NCBI GenBank assembly: GCA_021824575.1
Contig: JAKAKJ010000084.1
Coordinates: forward strand, 1 to 64,000
DNA length: 64,000 nt
Direction: 5' to 3'
Source: Chloroflexota bacterium
Lineage (GTDB): Bacteria; Chloroflexota; Anaerolineae; Anaerolineales; Villigracilaceae
Below the pieces are notes generated by a model. That model was given only the letters and a program-made list of their open reading frames with translations. It had not been told where the DNA came from and ran no database searches. Every line of letters begins with the position of its first letter. Position 1 is the first letter of the stretch. The translations under genes were made by a program, and so were the position numbers. Positions 17,820 to 27,215 of this stretch are shown piece after piece.

Positions 17820-18434
17820 ATGAGTCAAAAACTTCATCGAACGTATGAGATCATTGGGATTGTAATTTCGCAGATCGTAAACACACCGTTCATCGCGGGC
17901 GCGGCCATTACCCTGCTATTGTTTAGCCTGCGTCCCGATGTTCCACAGCGGCTCGTGGGCTGGGGCGTGTCATTGATCTTTTTGACTATCGTGCCTGCGC
18001 TTAGCCTGCTGTTCTACATTCCGCGGCGCAATGAGGCTTGGGCTTCGACCGAAAAACGTCAGCGTGTGATGAGCTTCGTATTCATGGCGGTCAGTTACCC
18101 GATTGGCTATGCAATTTTAAAAATCCTGCACGCGCCCGCTATTTTTGAAGCCATTACACTGGCTTATGTGATGGTCGTGCTCGGATTGATTCTGATCAAT
18201 ATTTTCTTCAAAGCCAGCGGACACGCGGCGGGCGTGGCGGGACCCGTCAGCGCATTGATTTATTTGTATGGGCTGATCGCCACGCCGCTGCTTGCTTTGA
18301 TTCCACTCACGATGTGGGCGCGGGTGAAGGCGAAAGGTCACACGCTTTCGCAGACCATTGTCGGCACGATATTGTCGGCGGCAATCACGATAACGATCCT
18401 GCTCGCATACGGTTTTCGGCCCGGACAATTCTGA
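17820..18434 (+). CDS. Multi-TM membrane protein, possibly PAP2-related
   Basis: Hydrophobic 204-aa ORF; KASGHAAGVAGP and ARVKAKGHTLSQ resemble degenerate PAP2 motifs 2 and 3. Confidence 0.6.
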   Translation: MSQKLHRTYEIIGIVISQIVNTPFIAGAAITLLLFSLRPDVPQRLVGWGVSLIFLTIVPALSLLFYIPRRNEAWASTEKRQRVMSFVFMAVSYPIGYAILKILHAPAIFEAITLAYVMVVLGLILINIFFKASGHAAGVAGPVSALIYLYGLIATPLLALIPLTMWARVKAKGHTLSQTIVGTILSAAITITILLAYGFRPGQF

Positions 18435-18518
18435 TTTCCAGCAGCCGCGTGCGCCATCCAGCCATCGTCAAGGAGGGAGGTGATAAAATCATTCAGCATC
18501 CATATAGAAACCTCCAAT

Positions 18519-19787
18519 ATGTTGGAACGCATCCTCACTAACCTGCGGGAGCATAGCCATGAAACTTTTACATCGCTATATGTCCGCAACTACCGCTTGT
18601 ATTACATTGGGCAGATCATCTCCACCTCGGGCACATTTATGCAATCGGTTGCCCAAGCCTGGCTGGTGCTCAAACTGACAAACTCCGGCACTGCTCTGGG
18701 CATTACCACCGCCCTGCAATATGTCCCCATTCTTTTCCTGGGTCCGTATGGAGGAGTCATTGCGGACCGCTTTTCCAAGCGGAAGATTCTTTACCTCACG
18801 CAATCCATATCCGGCATCCTGGCTTTGATCCTCGGCGCGTTGGTCGCAACAAACCTGGTCGAAGTGTGGATGGTTTATGTTCTGGCTTTTGGTTTGGGTA
18901 TGGTCAATGTTTTCGATAATCCCGCCCGCCAGACTTTCTATATTGAACTGGTTGGCCCGGATAATCTCAGGAATGCTGTAACTTTATATTCCACCCTTGT
19001 AAACCTGGCGCGCGTCATCGGTCCCGCTCTTGCCGCGCTGTTGATTGCCGTTTTGGGATTGGCTCCCTGCTTCATTATTAACGGTTTTTCGTACGCGGCA
19101 GTAGTGATCATGCTGGGGATGATGCGCACCGATGAGTTGCTGGTTACTCCGCCTGCGCCGCGCGCCAAAGGGCAGGTTGTGGAGGGTTTCAAATATGTGT
19201 TCTCCACGCCTGTTCTTGGATCAACTCTGTTGATCATGGCAATCATCGGCACACTCACGTACGAATTTCAGGTCAGCCTTCCGTTGATTGCTCAATTTAC
19301 ATTTAACGGGGACGCGAGCAGTTATGCCTTATTGACCGCTTCGATGGGATTCGGCGCGGCTGTCGGCGGGGTTTTCTTTGCCAGCCGCAAAGGAATCCGG
19401 TTTTCCAAAGTGGTCAGCGCATCGTTTCTATTCGGACTGACAGTTTTGGCGGCGGCTTTCATGCCAAGTTTGCTTCTAACAGGGCTGGTCATGGTCGCGG
19501 TGGGGATTTCCTCCATCAACTTCTCGTCACTTGGAAATAGTATTTTGCAATTGGAGAGTTCTCCACAAATGCGCGGGCGGGTTATGTCATTTTGGTCCAT
19601 CGCGTTCCTTGGATCTACCACGATTGGAGGTCCCATCGTCGGCTGGTTCTCCGGAGTAGCTGGTGCGCGTTGGGGGCTGGCATTGGGTGGTCTGGCCGCG
19701 CTGATCGCGGCCGCTTTGGGTGCAATCACACTGCGAAAAATTCCCACTGGCGAAACGGCTGTGGCCGAAGAAGAAAAGCCGGTTTGA
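18519..19787 (+). CDS. MFS transporter (EntS/MFS_3-like)
   Basis: LYVRNYRLYYIGQIISTSGTFMQSVAQAWLVLKLTNSGTALGITTALQYVPILFLGPYGGVIADRFSKRKIL. Confidence 0.88.
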   Translation: MLERILTNLREHSHETFTSLYVRNYRLYYIGQIISTSGTFMQSVAQAWLVLKLTNSGTALGITTALQYVPILFLGPYGGVIADRFSKRKILYLTQSISGILALILGALVATNLVEVWMVYVLAFGLGMVNVFDNPARQTFYIELVGPDNLRNAVTLYSTLVNLARVIGPALAALLIAVLGLAPCFIINGFSYAAVVIMLGMMRTDELLVTPPAPRAKGQVVEGFKYVFSTPVLGSTLLIMAIIGTLTYEFQVSLPLIAQFTFNGDASSYALLTASMGFGAAVGGVFFASRKGIRFSKVVSASFLFGLTVLAAAFMPSLLLTGLVMVAVGISSINFSSLGNSILQLESSPQMRGRVMSFWSIAFLGSTTIGGPIVGWFSGVAGARWGLALGGLAALIAAALGAITLRKIPTGETAVAEEEKPV

Positions 19788-19825
19788 TTTCTTCCCGCAT
19801 TTTATGGAAAGGGTATGTTGAATAT

Positions 19826-20332
19826 ATGCCTCAATCTGACCAGGGAATTACACGAGACCGTTATATGCTTATTCCGCGCACGATGATTCTTTTGCGGCGC
19901 GGCGATTCGTATTTGCTGCTCAAAGGCGCGCCGACGAAACGTTTGTGGGCAGGGAAATATAATGGTATTGGTGGTCATGTGGAACGCGGCGAGGATATTT
20001 TGTCCGCGGCGAAGCGCGAGTTGATGGAAGAGACCGGACTCGAATCAGGTCTTTGGTTGTGCGGAACAGTCATCGTCGACATAGGAGATGCGGGCGAGAT
20101 CGGAGTTGGTTTGTATATTTTTAGCGGAGAAAGTTCTGAAGGCGAGCCAAAGCCGTCCAAAGAAGGAGCCGCTGAATGGGTCCGGGTTGAAGCGGTGAAA
20201 GATTTGCAGGTCGTGGAAGATTTGCCGATCTTGTTGTCCAGAATCCACAAAATGAAGCGTGGTGATCCGCCTTTCTCGGCGCGGTCGTTTTATGATAAAG
20301 AGGGAAAACTGCGTGTCGAATTTGCAGATTGA
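19826..20332 (+). CDS. NUDIX hydrolase (8-oxo-dGTP diphosphatase-like)
   Basis: NUDIX box GHVERGEDILSAAKRELMEETGLESG; start set at MPQSDQG. Confidence 0.92.
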   Translation: MPQSDQGITRDRYMLIPRTMILLRRGDSYLLLKGAPTKRLWAGKYNGIGGHVERGEDILSAAKRELMEETGLESGLWLCGTVIVDIGDAGEIGVGLYIFSGESSEGEPKPSKEGAAEWVRVEAVKDLQVVEDLPILLSRIHKMKRGDPPFSARSFYDKEGKLRVEFAD

Positions 20333-20335
20333 TAT

Positions 20336-20369
20336 AAAAAATCCCAACTCAGTGCGAGTTGGGATTTTT
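20336..20369. terminator. Bidirectional rho-independent terminator
   Basis: AAAAAATCCCAACTC-agtgc-GAGTTGGGATTTTT between convergent genes. Confidence 0.92.
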
Positions 20370-20384
20370 CCATTTGATTCTTCT

Positions 20385-21170
20385 TTACGGAATGTTATAA
20401 CTCTGTAGCTCAGTCGTAGTATTGACGGCATTGCCCGCCATGTTTGCGCTTTCCACTTGCTTTACCATGCCGACGTTTGGCGCATACCAGGCTGTCGAAG
20501 TAATTGGAATACTAAAAGGCATGGCGGCGCCCTGAATTGTGACCTGTATGTCGAACGTCCCGCTAATTTGAAGTTTCATGGCATTAAAGGTTCCGCCGGG
20601 AACGGTCACGCTTTCATTTCCCAAAGCATTTATTTGATAGCTGGTTGTTCCTTGGGTTTGTACCGCGTTGTTTTGTAAGCTCATCGTTCCCTGTATGTCC
20701 AGTTTGTAGGACCAACTCTGGCCCGCAGCGATATTAGATGGCAGGGTTACGCCGCTTGATTTCGTGACTGTAAACTGAGCTTGAGTATTGGTGGCAGTGA
20801 TGGCCGCTGCGTTGCCCAGCGAGAGTTCCAACAGGCCATCGGCTGTGCAGGACCACTGTGAAGAACGGGTCAATTTGTTATCGAACACGGCTGTGTCCGT
20901 AAAACCATCCGAGCGTACATCGGTAACGGTGTCAACGTAAGTTGATGTGCCGGTTGGCAGGCCGCTAATCATGTAAGTCCAGGTGGCGCCTTTTTTGACC
21001 GGGTAATAAAGATTGGAACAGGGTTCGCTCGAGGATGATTGAGCAGGCGTGTTCACGGCCTGCGTTCCCTGATTGGAATTGCCAGCTGCGGGTGTGATGC
21101 TGTTGACCAGACTGCAGGCCAACATGCTGACGCAAATCAAGACGACCAACGGTAAAACTCTTCTGTTCAT
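20385..21170 (-). CDS. Hypothetical lipoprotein
   Basis: Signal peptide plus lipobox LICVSMLACS; start set at MNRRVLPL. Confidence 0.75.
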   Translation of the reverse strand: MNRRVLPLVVLICVSMLACSLVNSITPAAGNSNQGTQAVNTPAQSSSSEPCSNLYYPVKKGATWTYMISGLPTGTSTYVDTVTDVRSDGFTDTAVFDNKLTRSSQWSCTADGLLELSLGNAAAITATNTQAQFTVTKSSGVTLPSNIAAGQSWSYKLDIQGTMSLQNNAVQTQGTTSYQINALGNESVTVPGGTFNAMKLQISGTFDIQVTIQGAAMPFSIPITSTAWYAPNVGMVKQVESANMAGNAVNTTTELQSYNIP

Positions 21171-21217
21171 TTTCACCTCGTAAAAAATCCAAACACGACA
21201 CTGATAGAACACACGAT

Positions 21218-22387
21218 TTATTGACGCCAAACGGGTAAAAAAATCGTGAATGTGCTTCCATGTCCGGGCCGGCTCTCGACCTCCAATTTTCCATGATGCT
21301 GTTCGATCACCTGACGCGCAATCGCCAATCCGATGCCAAGCCCGCCGAAGAGCTCATCGTCGCTTCTATCGAGGTGATAGAAATGGTCGAAGATTCGAGA
21401 GCGGACTTCCGGAGTCATGCCGATGCCGTGATCTTCGACGGCGATCATCAGATCATCATTGCCCGCGTTAAAATGAATCTCGACGTCACCGCCGCGCGGG
21501 CTGAATTTGATGGCGTTATCAACCAGGGCGGTCAGTGCGCGTTCGAGCGACCGGGGATCGCCTGTCACGCGCGGGACATCCCGATCTCCTTTGATCTTTA
21601 AGCGGACATGATGCTGCTCAGCCTTTTGAATGTATTTGCCCGTGATGCGATGAGCGATGTCACTCATATCCACCGCCTGAAAGTCGGGCAGGACCATCTC
21701 GATTTCCTGGAGAAAAAGGATGTCATTGACGAGCGAAACGATTTGCCCAACGTTACGCGACACGGTTTCCAGGGCTTCATCGAGCTTCTTGCCAGTCAGC
21801 ATCTCTTTTTGAAGGATTTGCAAATAACCACTAGCCACCATGAGGGGCGTGCGGAGTTCGTGCGCGACATTGGTCAGGAATTCGCGGCGCGCCAAATCCT
21901 GTTCGGCAAGTTTTTGATACGCCTCAGCTAATTCCCCGGCGCGCATCCGCAAATCTTCGATTGCCAGTTCGTCGTTTTGTCGCAAACGGTTGCTGATCTC
22001 TTTGACCATTGCCATTGCAATGCTGCTGGAGTGCTGCAAGACGCGGTCAAAACCATCCTTCTCCAATTCCAGAACAACCAGCGGCGTTCTGGCTGTGACG
22101 GTTGCAGCGCGCGGCGCATTATGGATCAGCGCCATCTCGCCGAAGAAATCTCCCGCCTTCAATGTTTTGAGCAGACGCGTTTCGTTGTTGTTGACTGCCT
22201 TGCTGACTTCCGCTTCGCCATCGAGGATCATGTAAAACGTATGCTCGATGTTATTCTCACGGCATAAGACCGCGTCGGCCGGATAGGAATTGATCTTGCT
22301 GTTCGAGATCAATTCCTCGACTTCGGCGGGACTGATGCCCGGAAACGCGCGCGGGACGATTCGACTGGGAGCGCGAGTGTTTGTCAT
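21218..22387 (-). CDS. Cyclic-nucleotide-binding-domain sensor histidine kinase
   Basis: cNMP-binding fold (GEAEVSKAVNNNETRLLKTLKAGDFFGEMALIHNAPRAATVTA), HisKA (REFLTNVAHELRTPLMVASGYLQIL), HATPase (ALVDNAIKFSPRGG, GIGMTPEV, GGLGIGLAIARQVIEQHHGK). Confidence 0.93.
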   Translation of the reverse strand: MTNTRAPSRIVPRAFPGISPAEVEELISNSKINSYPADAVLCRENNIEHTFYMILDGEAEVSKAVNNNETRLLKTLKAGDFFGEMALIHNAPRAATVTARTPLVVLELEKDGFDRVLQHSSSIAMAMVKEISNRLRQNDELAIEDLRMRAGELAEAYQKLAEQDLARREFLTNVAHELRTPLMVASGYLQILQKEMLTGKKLDEALETVSRNVGQIVSLVNDILFLQEIEMVLPDFQAVDMSDIAHRITGKYIQKAEQHHVRLKIKGDRDVPRVTGDPRSLERALTALVDNAIKFSPRGGDVEIHFNAGNDDLMIAVEDHGIGMTPEVRSRIFDHFYHLDRSDDELFGGLGIGLAIARQVIEQHHGKLEVESRPGHGSTFTIFLPVWRQ

Positions 22388-22515
22388 TTCTTGCTCGAAT
22401 TGGCGCTATTCTAGCATCTGATGCAGAAAGCGGACTTCACCCATTTGGACTAATGTGCTGGAGAGCGCATCCCGTGCACATGGCGTGTAGTGGGAGGCTC
22501 TCTAACAACCCATTC

Positions 22516-23001
22516 TTAAAGCTTGTAACCGATCATTCGTAGGAAATCCTTGCGCCAGGCAATACCATCCGCATCTTCGACGCCTTTCGGCGAGAATCCA
22601 TCCACGACTCCGAGAATACCGCGGCCCTGTTCCGTTTCCGCGACCAGCACCTCGGTCGGGTTGGCGGTGGCGCAAAAAACGCGCGCCACTTCCGGCACGG
22701 TTTTGATCGTGTTGAGCACGTTGACTGGGAAAAAACCATCTGCGAGGAACAGGATGAACGAATGTCCCGCGCCGATGAGGGTCGCATTCTTTTTTGCCAG
22801 TTCGATCATGGCGTCGTCCGTCCCCGTCCAGCGCACGAGACATTTTCCCGAAGCCTCGCAGAATGCCAGGCCAAATTTGATTCCCGGCACAGCGGTGACC
22901 AGCGCTTCGTGTATATCTTCCACAGTCTTGATGAAATGCGATTGGCCGAGAATGAAATTGATCGGCTCTGGTTTCTCGATCCTTACGACTTTGATTTCCA
23001 T
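22516..23001 (-). CDS. Adenosine-specific kinase family protein
   Basis: MEIKVVRIEKPEPINFILGQSHFIKTVEDIHEALVTAVPGIKFGLAFCEASGKCLVRWTG matches the archaeal/bacterial Adenosine_kin family pattern. Confidence 0.82.
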   Translation of the reverse strand: MEIKVVRIEKPEPINFILGQSHFIKTVEDIHEALVTAVPGIKFGLAFCEASGKCLVRWTGTDDAMIELAKKNATLIGAGHSFILFLADGFFPVNVLNTIKTVPEVARVFCATANPTEVLVAETEQGRGILGVVDGFSPKGVEDADGIAWRKDFLRMIGYKL

Positions 23002-23068
23002 GCGGGCGTCCTCCTTCGCTACGATTGTAGCAAGATTCGCAGCCTGATACCATGATTGTATAATTGCG

Positions 23069-24097
23069 ATGTTCGATTGGATGAACCGAAAGGAGATTTC
23101 TTCCGTGGCTTTCCGTCGTTTGCTTCCCGTGATCTTCCTGCCGATATTGATCCTGGCGGCTTGCAGCGCCCCGCCTGTTACACAGAGTCCAACTGTGCCG
23201 CGCACAACTCTCGTCCCATCTTCCACGCCGACATCTGTTCCAACAGCTACTCCGACTCTCACGCCGACACCTGTTCCGCTTGTTCCCAATTTTCAACACA
23301 TCGTGATGGTCGTTTTTGAGAATAAGGAATTTGGCACAGTAATTGGAAATCCGAAAATGCCCTACTTCAATCAACTGGCGCAGACGTATACATTGCTTAC
23401 GCAGGAATATGCCGTGACGCATCCGAGCCTGCCAAATTATCTTGCCATGATTGGCGGTGACACATTCGGAATCACTTTTGATTGCGTGAGCTGCATTGTC
23501 AACGAGCCATCCCTGCCGGATCAAATCGAAGCCAGCGGGCGCACGTGGAAAACATATCAGGAGGATATGCCATCGCCGTGTTTCGCAGGAACTGAATCTG
23601 GAAATTACATGATCAAGCACAATCCATTCATGTATTTTGAACCGATCCGTTTGAATTCAGCGCGCTGCAACCGGAGCATCGTGCCGCTCACGCAGCTTTC
23701 CTCGGACATTGCGGCGGGCGCGCTTCCGAACTTTTTCTTCATCACTCCGAACCTTTGCAACGACGCGCACGACTGCGATGTGTCTGTCGCCGATGCCTGG
23801 CTCCCCAATTTGATGAATCAACTAAAGCCCGCGCTGGATTCAACGGGCAAGCCTTACCTCGTTATCCTGACTTGGGATGAGGGGCAGGGGAATCATTCGT
23901 GCTGCGGCCTTCCCAAGCTGGCAGGCGGGCGAGTTGCCACGGTCTTCATTTCGCCGCAGGCAAAAATGGCTTTTCAAGATGATACGCCGTACAGTCATTA
24001 TTCGATTTTGAAAACAATCGAGACCGCCTGGAATTTAAAATTGCTTGGTCATGCCGCTGATGAGCAAACAACGTTAATTACTGCGCCGTGGAAATAA
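23069..24097 (+). CDS. Phosphoesterase-family (acid phosphatase/phospholipase C-like) lipoprotein
   Basis: Lipobox LILAACS, TP-rich linker, HIVMVVFENKEFGTVIG ... ITPNLCNDAHDCDVSVADAWL ... VILTWDEGQG. Confidence 0.85.
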   Translation: MFDWMNRKEISSVAFRRLLPVIFLPILILAACSAPPVTQSPTVPRTTLVPSSTPTSVPTATPTLTPTPVPLVPNFQHIVMVVFENKEFGTVIGNPKMPYFNQLAQTYTLLTQEYAVTHPSLPNYLAMIGGDTFGITFDCVSCIVNEPSLPDQIEASGRTWKTYQEDMPSPCFAGTESGNYMIKHNPFMYFEPIRLNSARCNRSIVPLTQLSSDIAAGALPNFFFITPNLCNDAHDCDVSVADAWLPNLMNQLKPALDSTGKPYLVILTWDEGQGNHSCCGLPKLAGGRVATVFISPQAKMAFQDDTPYSHYSILKTIETAWNLKLLGHAADEQTTLITAPWK

Positions 24098-24100
24098 ACC

Positions 24101-24131
24101 ACGTAGGTCACGCTTCAAGCGTGACCTACGT
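24101..24131. repeat. GTAGGTCAC hairpin, copy 1
   Basis: ACGTAGGTCACGCTT-c-AAGCGTGACCTACGT, perfect 15-bp arms at the junction of convergent genes. Confidence 0.9.
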
Positions 24132-24681
24132 TTCTTTCGTAAAAAACCAGAAGCGTACTTCCGTATTTTCTTTGCTCGAACTCTTCAAGATTTTTCAATT
24201 TCACCGATTGATATTCTTTCGGATCAATTTGAATAATTGCCCAGCCGTCATCGGTCAGCCAACCGGGATTTTCATCGAGCAGGGCCAGAGCCCTCGACCA
24301 TAAATCCTGATATTGCGGCGGAGCGATATAAATGTAATGAAATTTTTTATCGGGACGCGCGGACAATAAACTAAAGGCATCCGCGCGTTTCGCTTCGGCG
24401 CGGGACGTGAGACGGGTCGCCGTTAAATTTTCCTTGATCGTGTCTATGGGTGCGCGGTTCAAATCCGTGAAGCGGACGAAGGCCGCGCCGCGGCTGAGCG
24501 CTTCGATTCCCACCGCGCCGGTCCCGCCGAACATATCCCACCAAATTGAATCAATGACATCCGCGCCTAAAATATTGAACAGCGCCTCTTTGACGCGGTC
24601 CGTGATCGGGCGCGTCGTATCGCCGGGAACAGATTTGAGTCTTCGGCCTTTGACAGCCCCTGAAATTACGCGTAGGCTCAT
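24115..24681 (-). CDS. rsmD: 16S rRNA (guanine966-N2)-methyltransferase
   Basis: MSLRVISGAVKGRRLKSVPGDTTRPITDRVKEALFNILG ... DMFGGTGAVGIEALSRGAAFV; YIAPPQY (motif IV). Confidence 0.93.
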   Translation of the reverse strand: MSLRVISGAVKGRRLKSVPGDTTRPITDRVKEALFNILGADVIDSIWWDMFGGTGAVGIEALSRGAAFVRFTDLNRAPIDTIKENLTATRLTSRAEAKRADAFSLLSARPDKKFHYIYIAPPQYQDLWSRALALLDENPGWLTDDGWAIIQIDPKEYQSVKLKNLEEFEQRKYGSTLLVFYERNVGHA

Positions 24682-24684
24682 TGG

Positions 24685-25662
24685 TTAATGATTGACTACA
24701 TTCCGCGCGGCCTGGATGTTTCCATGCGGCGCGATGATCGGGACGACACAGCCAGTGCTGAGAATCAATCTGCGCCTGCCGGTTTGTTGGATGGCATCGT
24801 CAGCTTCGCGTTGAACATCCCCAGCATTTTTATAAACCAATGTATCGCGGCTGACGCCTCCGCACAGGACGCCTTTGAATGTCTTTTGCGCTTCGGCCAA
24901 CGATGGCGGCGTTTCGCGGTCGTGCCAATTGATGATATGAACCGGATAATCTTTTGCGATGTTGAAGTAAACATCTTCGCCGTGAAGATGCAGCATGTTG
25001 CACCATAGATTTTCCGCGGCGCCGAGAATTTGCAAATCCATCTCGCGGCTGAAGTGGATAAATTCATCTTCGTTCAACAGGCTTGCTTGCGCGTGTTGGA
25101 CGGCGTAGAAGATTCCATCAATGCCGGTTGAAAGAGCGGCTTCGACAAAACGTTGTGTTGTGGCTGCAATGGTTTGCAGTCCTTTCATCACGGCATCTGG
25201 ATATTTTCGCAGATGGACTAAAAGCGTTTCGCCGCCAGCTAAATTTTTAGCCTGAGACAGCGGATTGAAGATCGTCTGGAGCATCGGCGTATCGGGGCCG
25301 AGGCCAGCGCGGATTTGGCGGAGGCAGGCCAGTTGTCCCGCGAGATGCGGCGCAGTTGGTTCCAACGCAGGCAGACTTTCCCAATCGCGCGGACCCGTGA
25401 TGATGTGTTTTGTGTAGCGCCGCGTCCCTTCGGTGCTTCCCTCCCAAACATCGTCCGCACCCCAATCCTTCAGGCAGAATGATGACGACGGCGTGACTTT
25501 GACGAGGTCAAAATCATAAGCGTGCTGAAAAGCCAATTGCGCGGCAGCCAGCGCGGATGGAGTCTGATCGTCCACAGGAAAATGCCGCCATAAGGCGACT
25601 GGCGTTTGATCCGGCAATTCGCCGGAAAGGCAGGTTTGGATTCGTTCGCGATGATTTGTCAT
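24685..25662 (-). CDS. Uroporphyrinogen decarboxylase superfamily protein (methyltransferase-like)
   Basis: UroD-like TIM barrel sequence, MLHLHGEDVYF, STGCVVPIIAPHGNIQAARNVV. Confidence 0.78.
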   Translation of the reverse strand: MTNHRERIQTCLSGELPDQTPVALWRHFPVDDQTPSALAAAQLAFQHAYDFDLVKVTPSSSFCLKDWGADDVWEGSTEGTRRYTKHIITGPRDWESLPALEPTAPHLAGQLACLRQIRAGLGPDTPMLQTIFNPLSQAKNLAGGETLLVHLRKYPDAVMKGLQTIAATTQRFVEAALSTGIDGIFYAVQHAQASLLNEDEFIHFSREMDLQILGAAENLWCNMLHLHGEDVYFNIAKDYPVHIINWHDRETPPSLAEAQKTFKGVLCGGVSRDTLVYKNAGDVQREADDAIQQTGRRRLILSTGCVVPIIAPHGNIQAARNVVNH

Positions 25663-27215
25663 GGGATTTTTTTGATCACACAAAATGGAACTCCCACGCG
25701 GCCAACCGTCAAAACGACCGGCGCGTCGCGGAAGGTGCTGCGGTCTTCGTTGGTGCGGGAATTGACAAGAATATAATCGCCGGAATGGATCTGATTAAAG
25801 TTGGTTCGCTCATCCAAAACGTTGATGCCGCTGGCTGCGTACGGCGCGGCAACCTCGGCCTCGCGGTGAACGTATAAGGTCGCCGGGCGCGGCGCAATCT
25901 GATTGAATTCTTCGACGGCTTGTTTATAACAAGTGAGCCAATAATCGGTTTCGTAGGAGCGGAAGACGCCGCGCGTCCCGCCGACAAAGGAATTGTAATA
26001 CGCATATTCGTAGGGATGGAGTTGAATGATTCCGTATGTTCCCGGCGCAAGCATAATTACCGCCAGCGCCGCGTTGATCCATGTCTTGTTAATTTTCTCG
26101 AAGATAAACTCGAATGCGAATCCCGCGAAGATGAAGAGCGGCGGAAGCATAAAGAGGAAATGCCGCATCCCGTCGAAGTTGGGCGGGCGGCGCCAGAGAT
26201 CGTATATAAATGGAATGGCGAACCACGCAAGGATCAATAGTGCTTGCGTTACTTTCTGAAAATCGTTCCTGATCTTTAAGTAGGCTGCGACCAGGCCAAA
26301 AATGAACAAAGGCCAGATGGGTTCTGTAAGTGTGAATACCAAATAAAAGGGTAAATAACGAAGTGGGAGATCGTAGGCGCGATAGCTTTGGCCTGCAAAA
26401 AGCACTTGCAGGGTGGTGGGGTTATCCGACATGAACTGGAAAACTTGAACGAACCGAAGCGGACTTTCCCATAGATAGGGCCACGTGACGATCATTACCA
26501 CAATGGAGAGCAATGTATAAAGAAGCATCCATAGAATTGTTCGACGCGTGGGATGCCGCGTTAGAAAATAAATAACGACGAACAACCCGGCCATTGGTCC
26601 GAGCACGCGGATGGAGGTGGCGATGCCGATAAAAAATGCCGGGAGCAATATCAATAAAAATGTTTTGAATGCAGATCGGTCCTCTGATTCGACCAATTGA
26701 TCCACCATGCGGAAGCCAAGATAAACCGCCCCGGTAAGAAAGACCAGAAAGGGCGAATCCTTCGGATTAATGAACGCGTGTCCCCATAAAAGCGGCTGAA
26801 ATGTAAAAAGCGTGGAGGCCGCGAACGCCGCCCATGGTTGCATGAAGCGTTCGCAGATCTTATAGAGAAAATAAACGCCGAACAGAAAGGTCAGGAAATT
26901 GACCAGGTGCCAGGCGTCGTCGGTATTGACGTGGAAATTTTCGATGAAATAGACCGGCTCGCGTGCCAACAACAAATAAGCCGGGCCGCGATTTTTGTGA
27001 TCGCTTGCGCTGGGGCCATAAGAGTTATTGAGATCAAAATGCCCGCTGAACCAGTTGGCGGGATTGTAAGCGTAGCCAAGCGCGTCAGCGTATTTGTAAA
27101 AAAGCGGTTCATCCCATGTAAAGCCATAATCGCGAAAGATGAACAAACCAATAATAAATGCTGTGATAAGGAGAATAAAAATCGGTCTTTTCAGAAGACC
27201 ATTGGCAAATTTCAT
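25659..27215 (-). CDS. Glycosyltransferase family 39/ArnT-like membrane protein
   Basis: About 10 TM segments; DYGFTWDEPLFYKYADALGY acidic first loop; 4-nt overlap with the downstream gene. Confidence 0.75.
   Translation of the reverse strand: MKFANGLLKRPIFILLITAFIIGLFIFRDYGFTWDEPLFYKYADALGYAYNPANWFSGHFDLNNSYGPSASDHKNRGPAYLLLAREPVYFIENFHVNTDDAWHLVNFLTFLFGVYFLYKICERFMQPWAAFAASTLFTFQPLLWGHAFINPKDSPFLVFLTGAVYLGFRMVDQLVESEDRSAFKTFLLILLPAFFIGIATSIRVLGPMAGLFVVIYFLTRHPTRRTILWMLLYTLLSIVVMIVTWPYLWESPLRFVQVFQFMSDNPTTLQVLFAGQSYRAYDLPLRYLPFYLVFTLTEPIWPLFIFGLVAAYLKIRNDFQKVTQALLILAWFAIPFIYDLWRRPPNFDGMRHFLFMLPPLFIFAGFAFEFIFEKINKTWINAALAVIMLAPGTYGIIQLHPYEYAYYNSFVGGTRGVFRSYETDYWLTCYKQAVEEFNQIAPRPATLYVHREAEVAAPYAASGINVLDERTNFNQIHSGDYILVNSRTNEDRSTFRDAPVVLTVGRVGVPFCVIKKIP

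Noticed and set aside
22502-23620. 372-aa minus-strand ORF
   Set aside because: Overlaps and is out of frame with the well-supported adenosine-specific kinase (22516-23001) and runs antisense to the phosphoesterase; composition is typical of a shadow ORF in GC-rich DNA.
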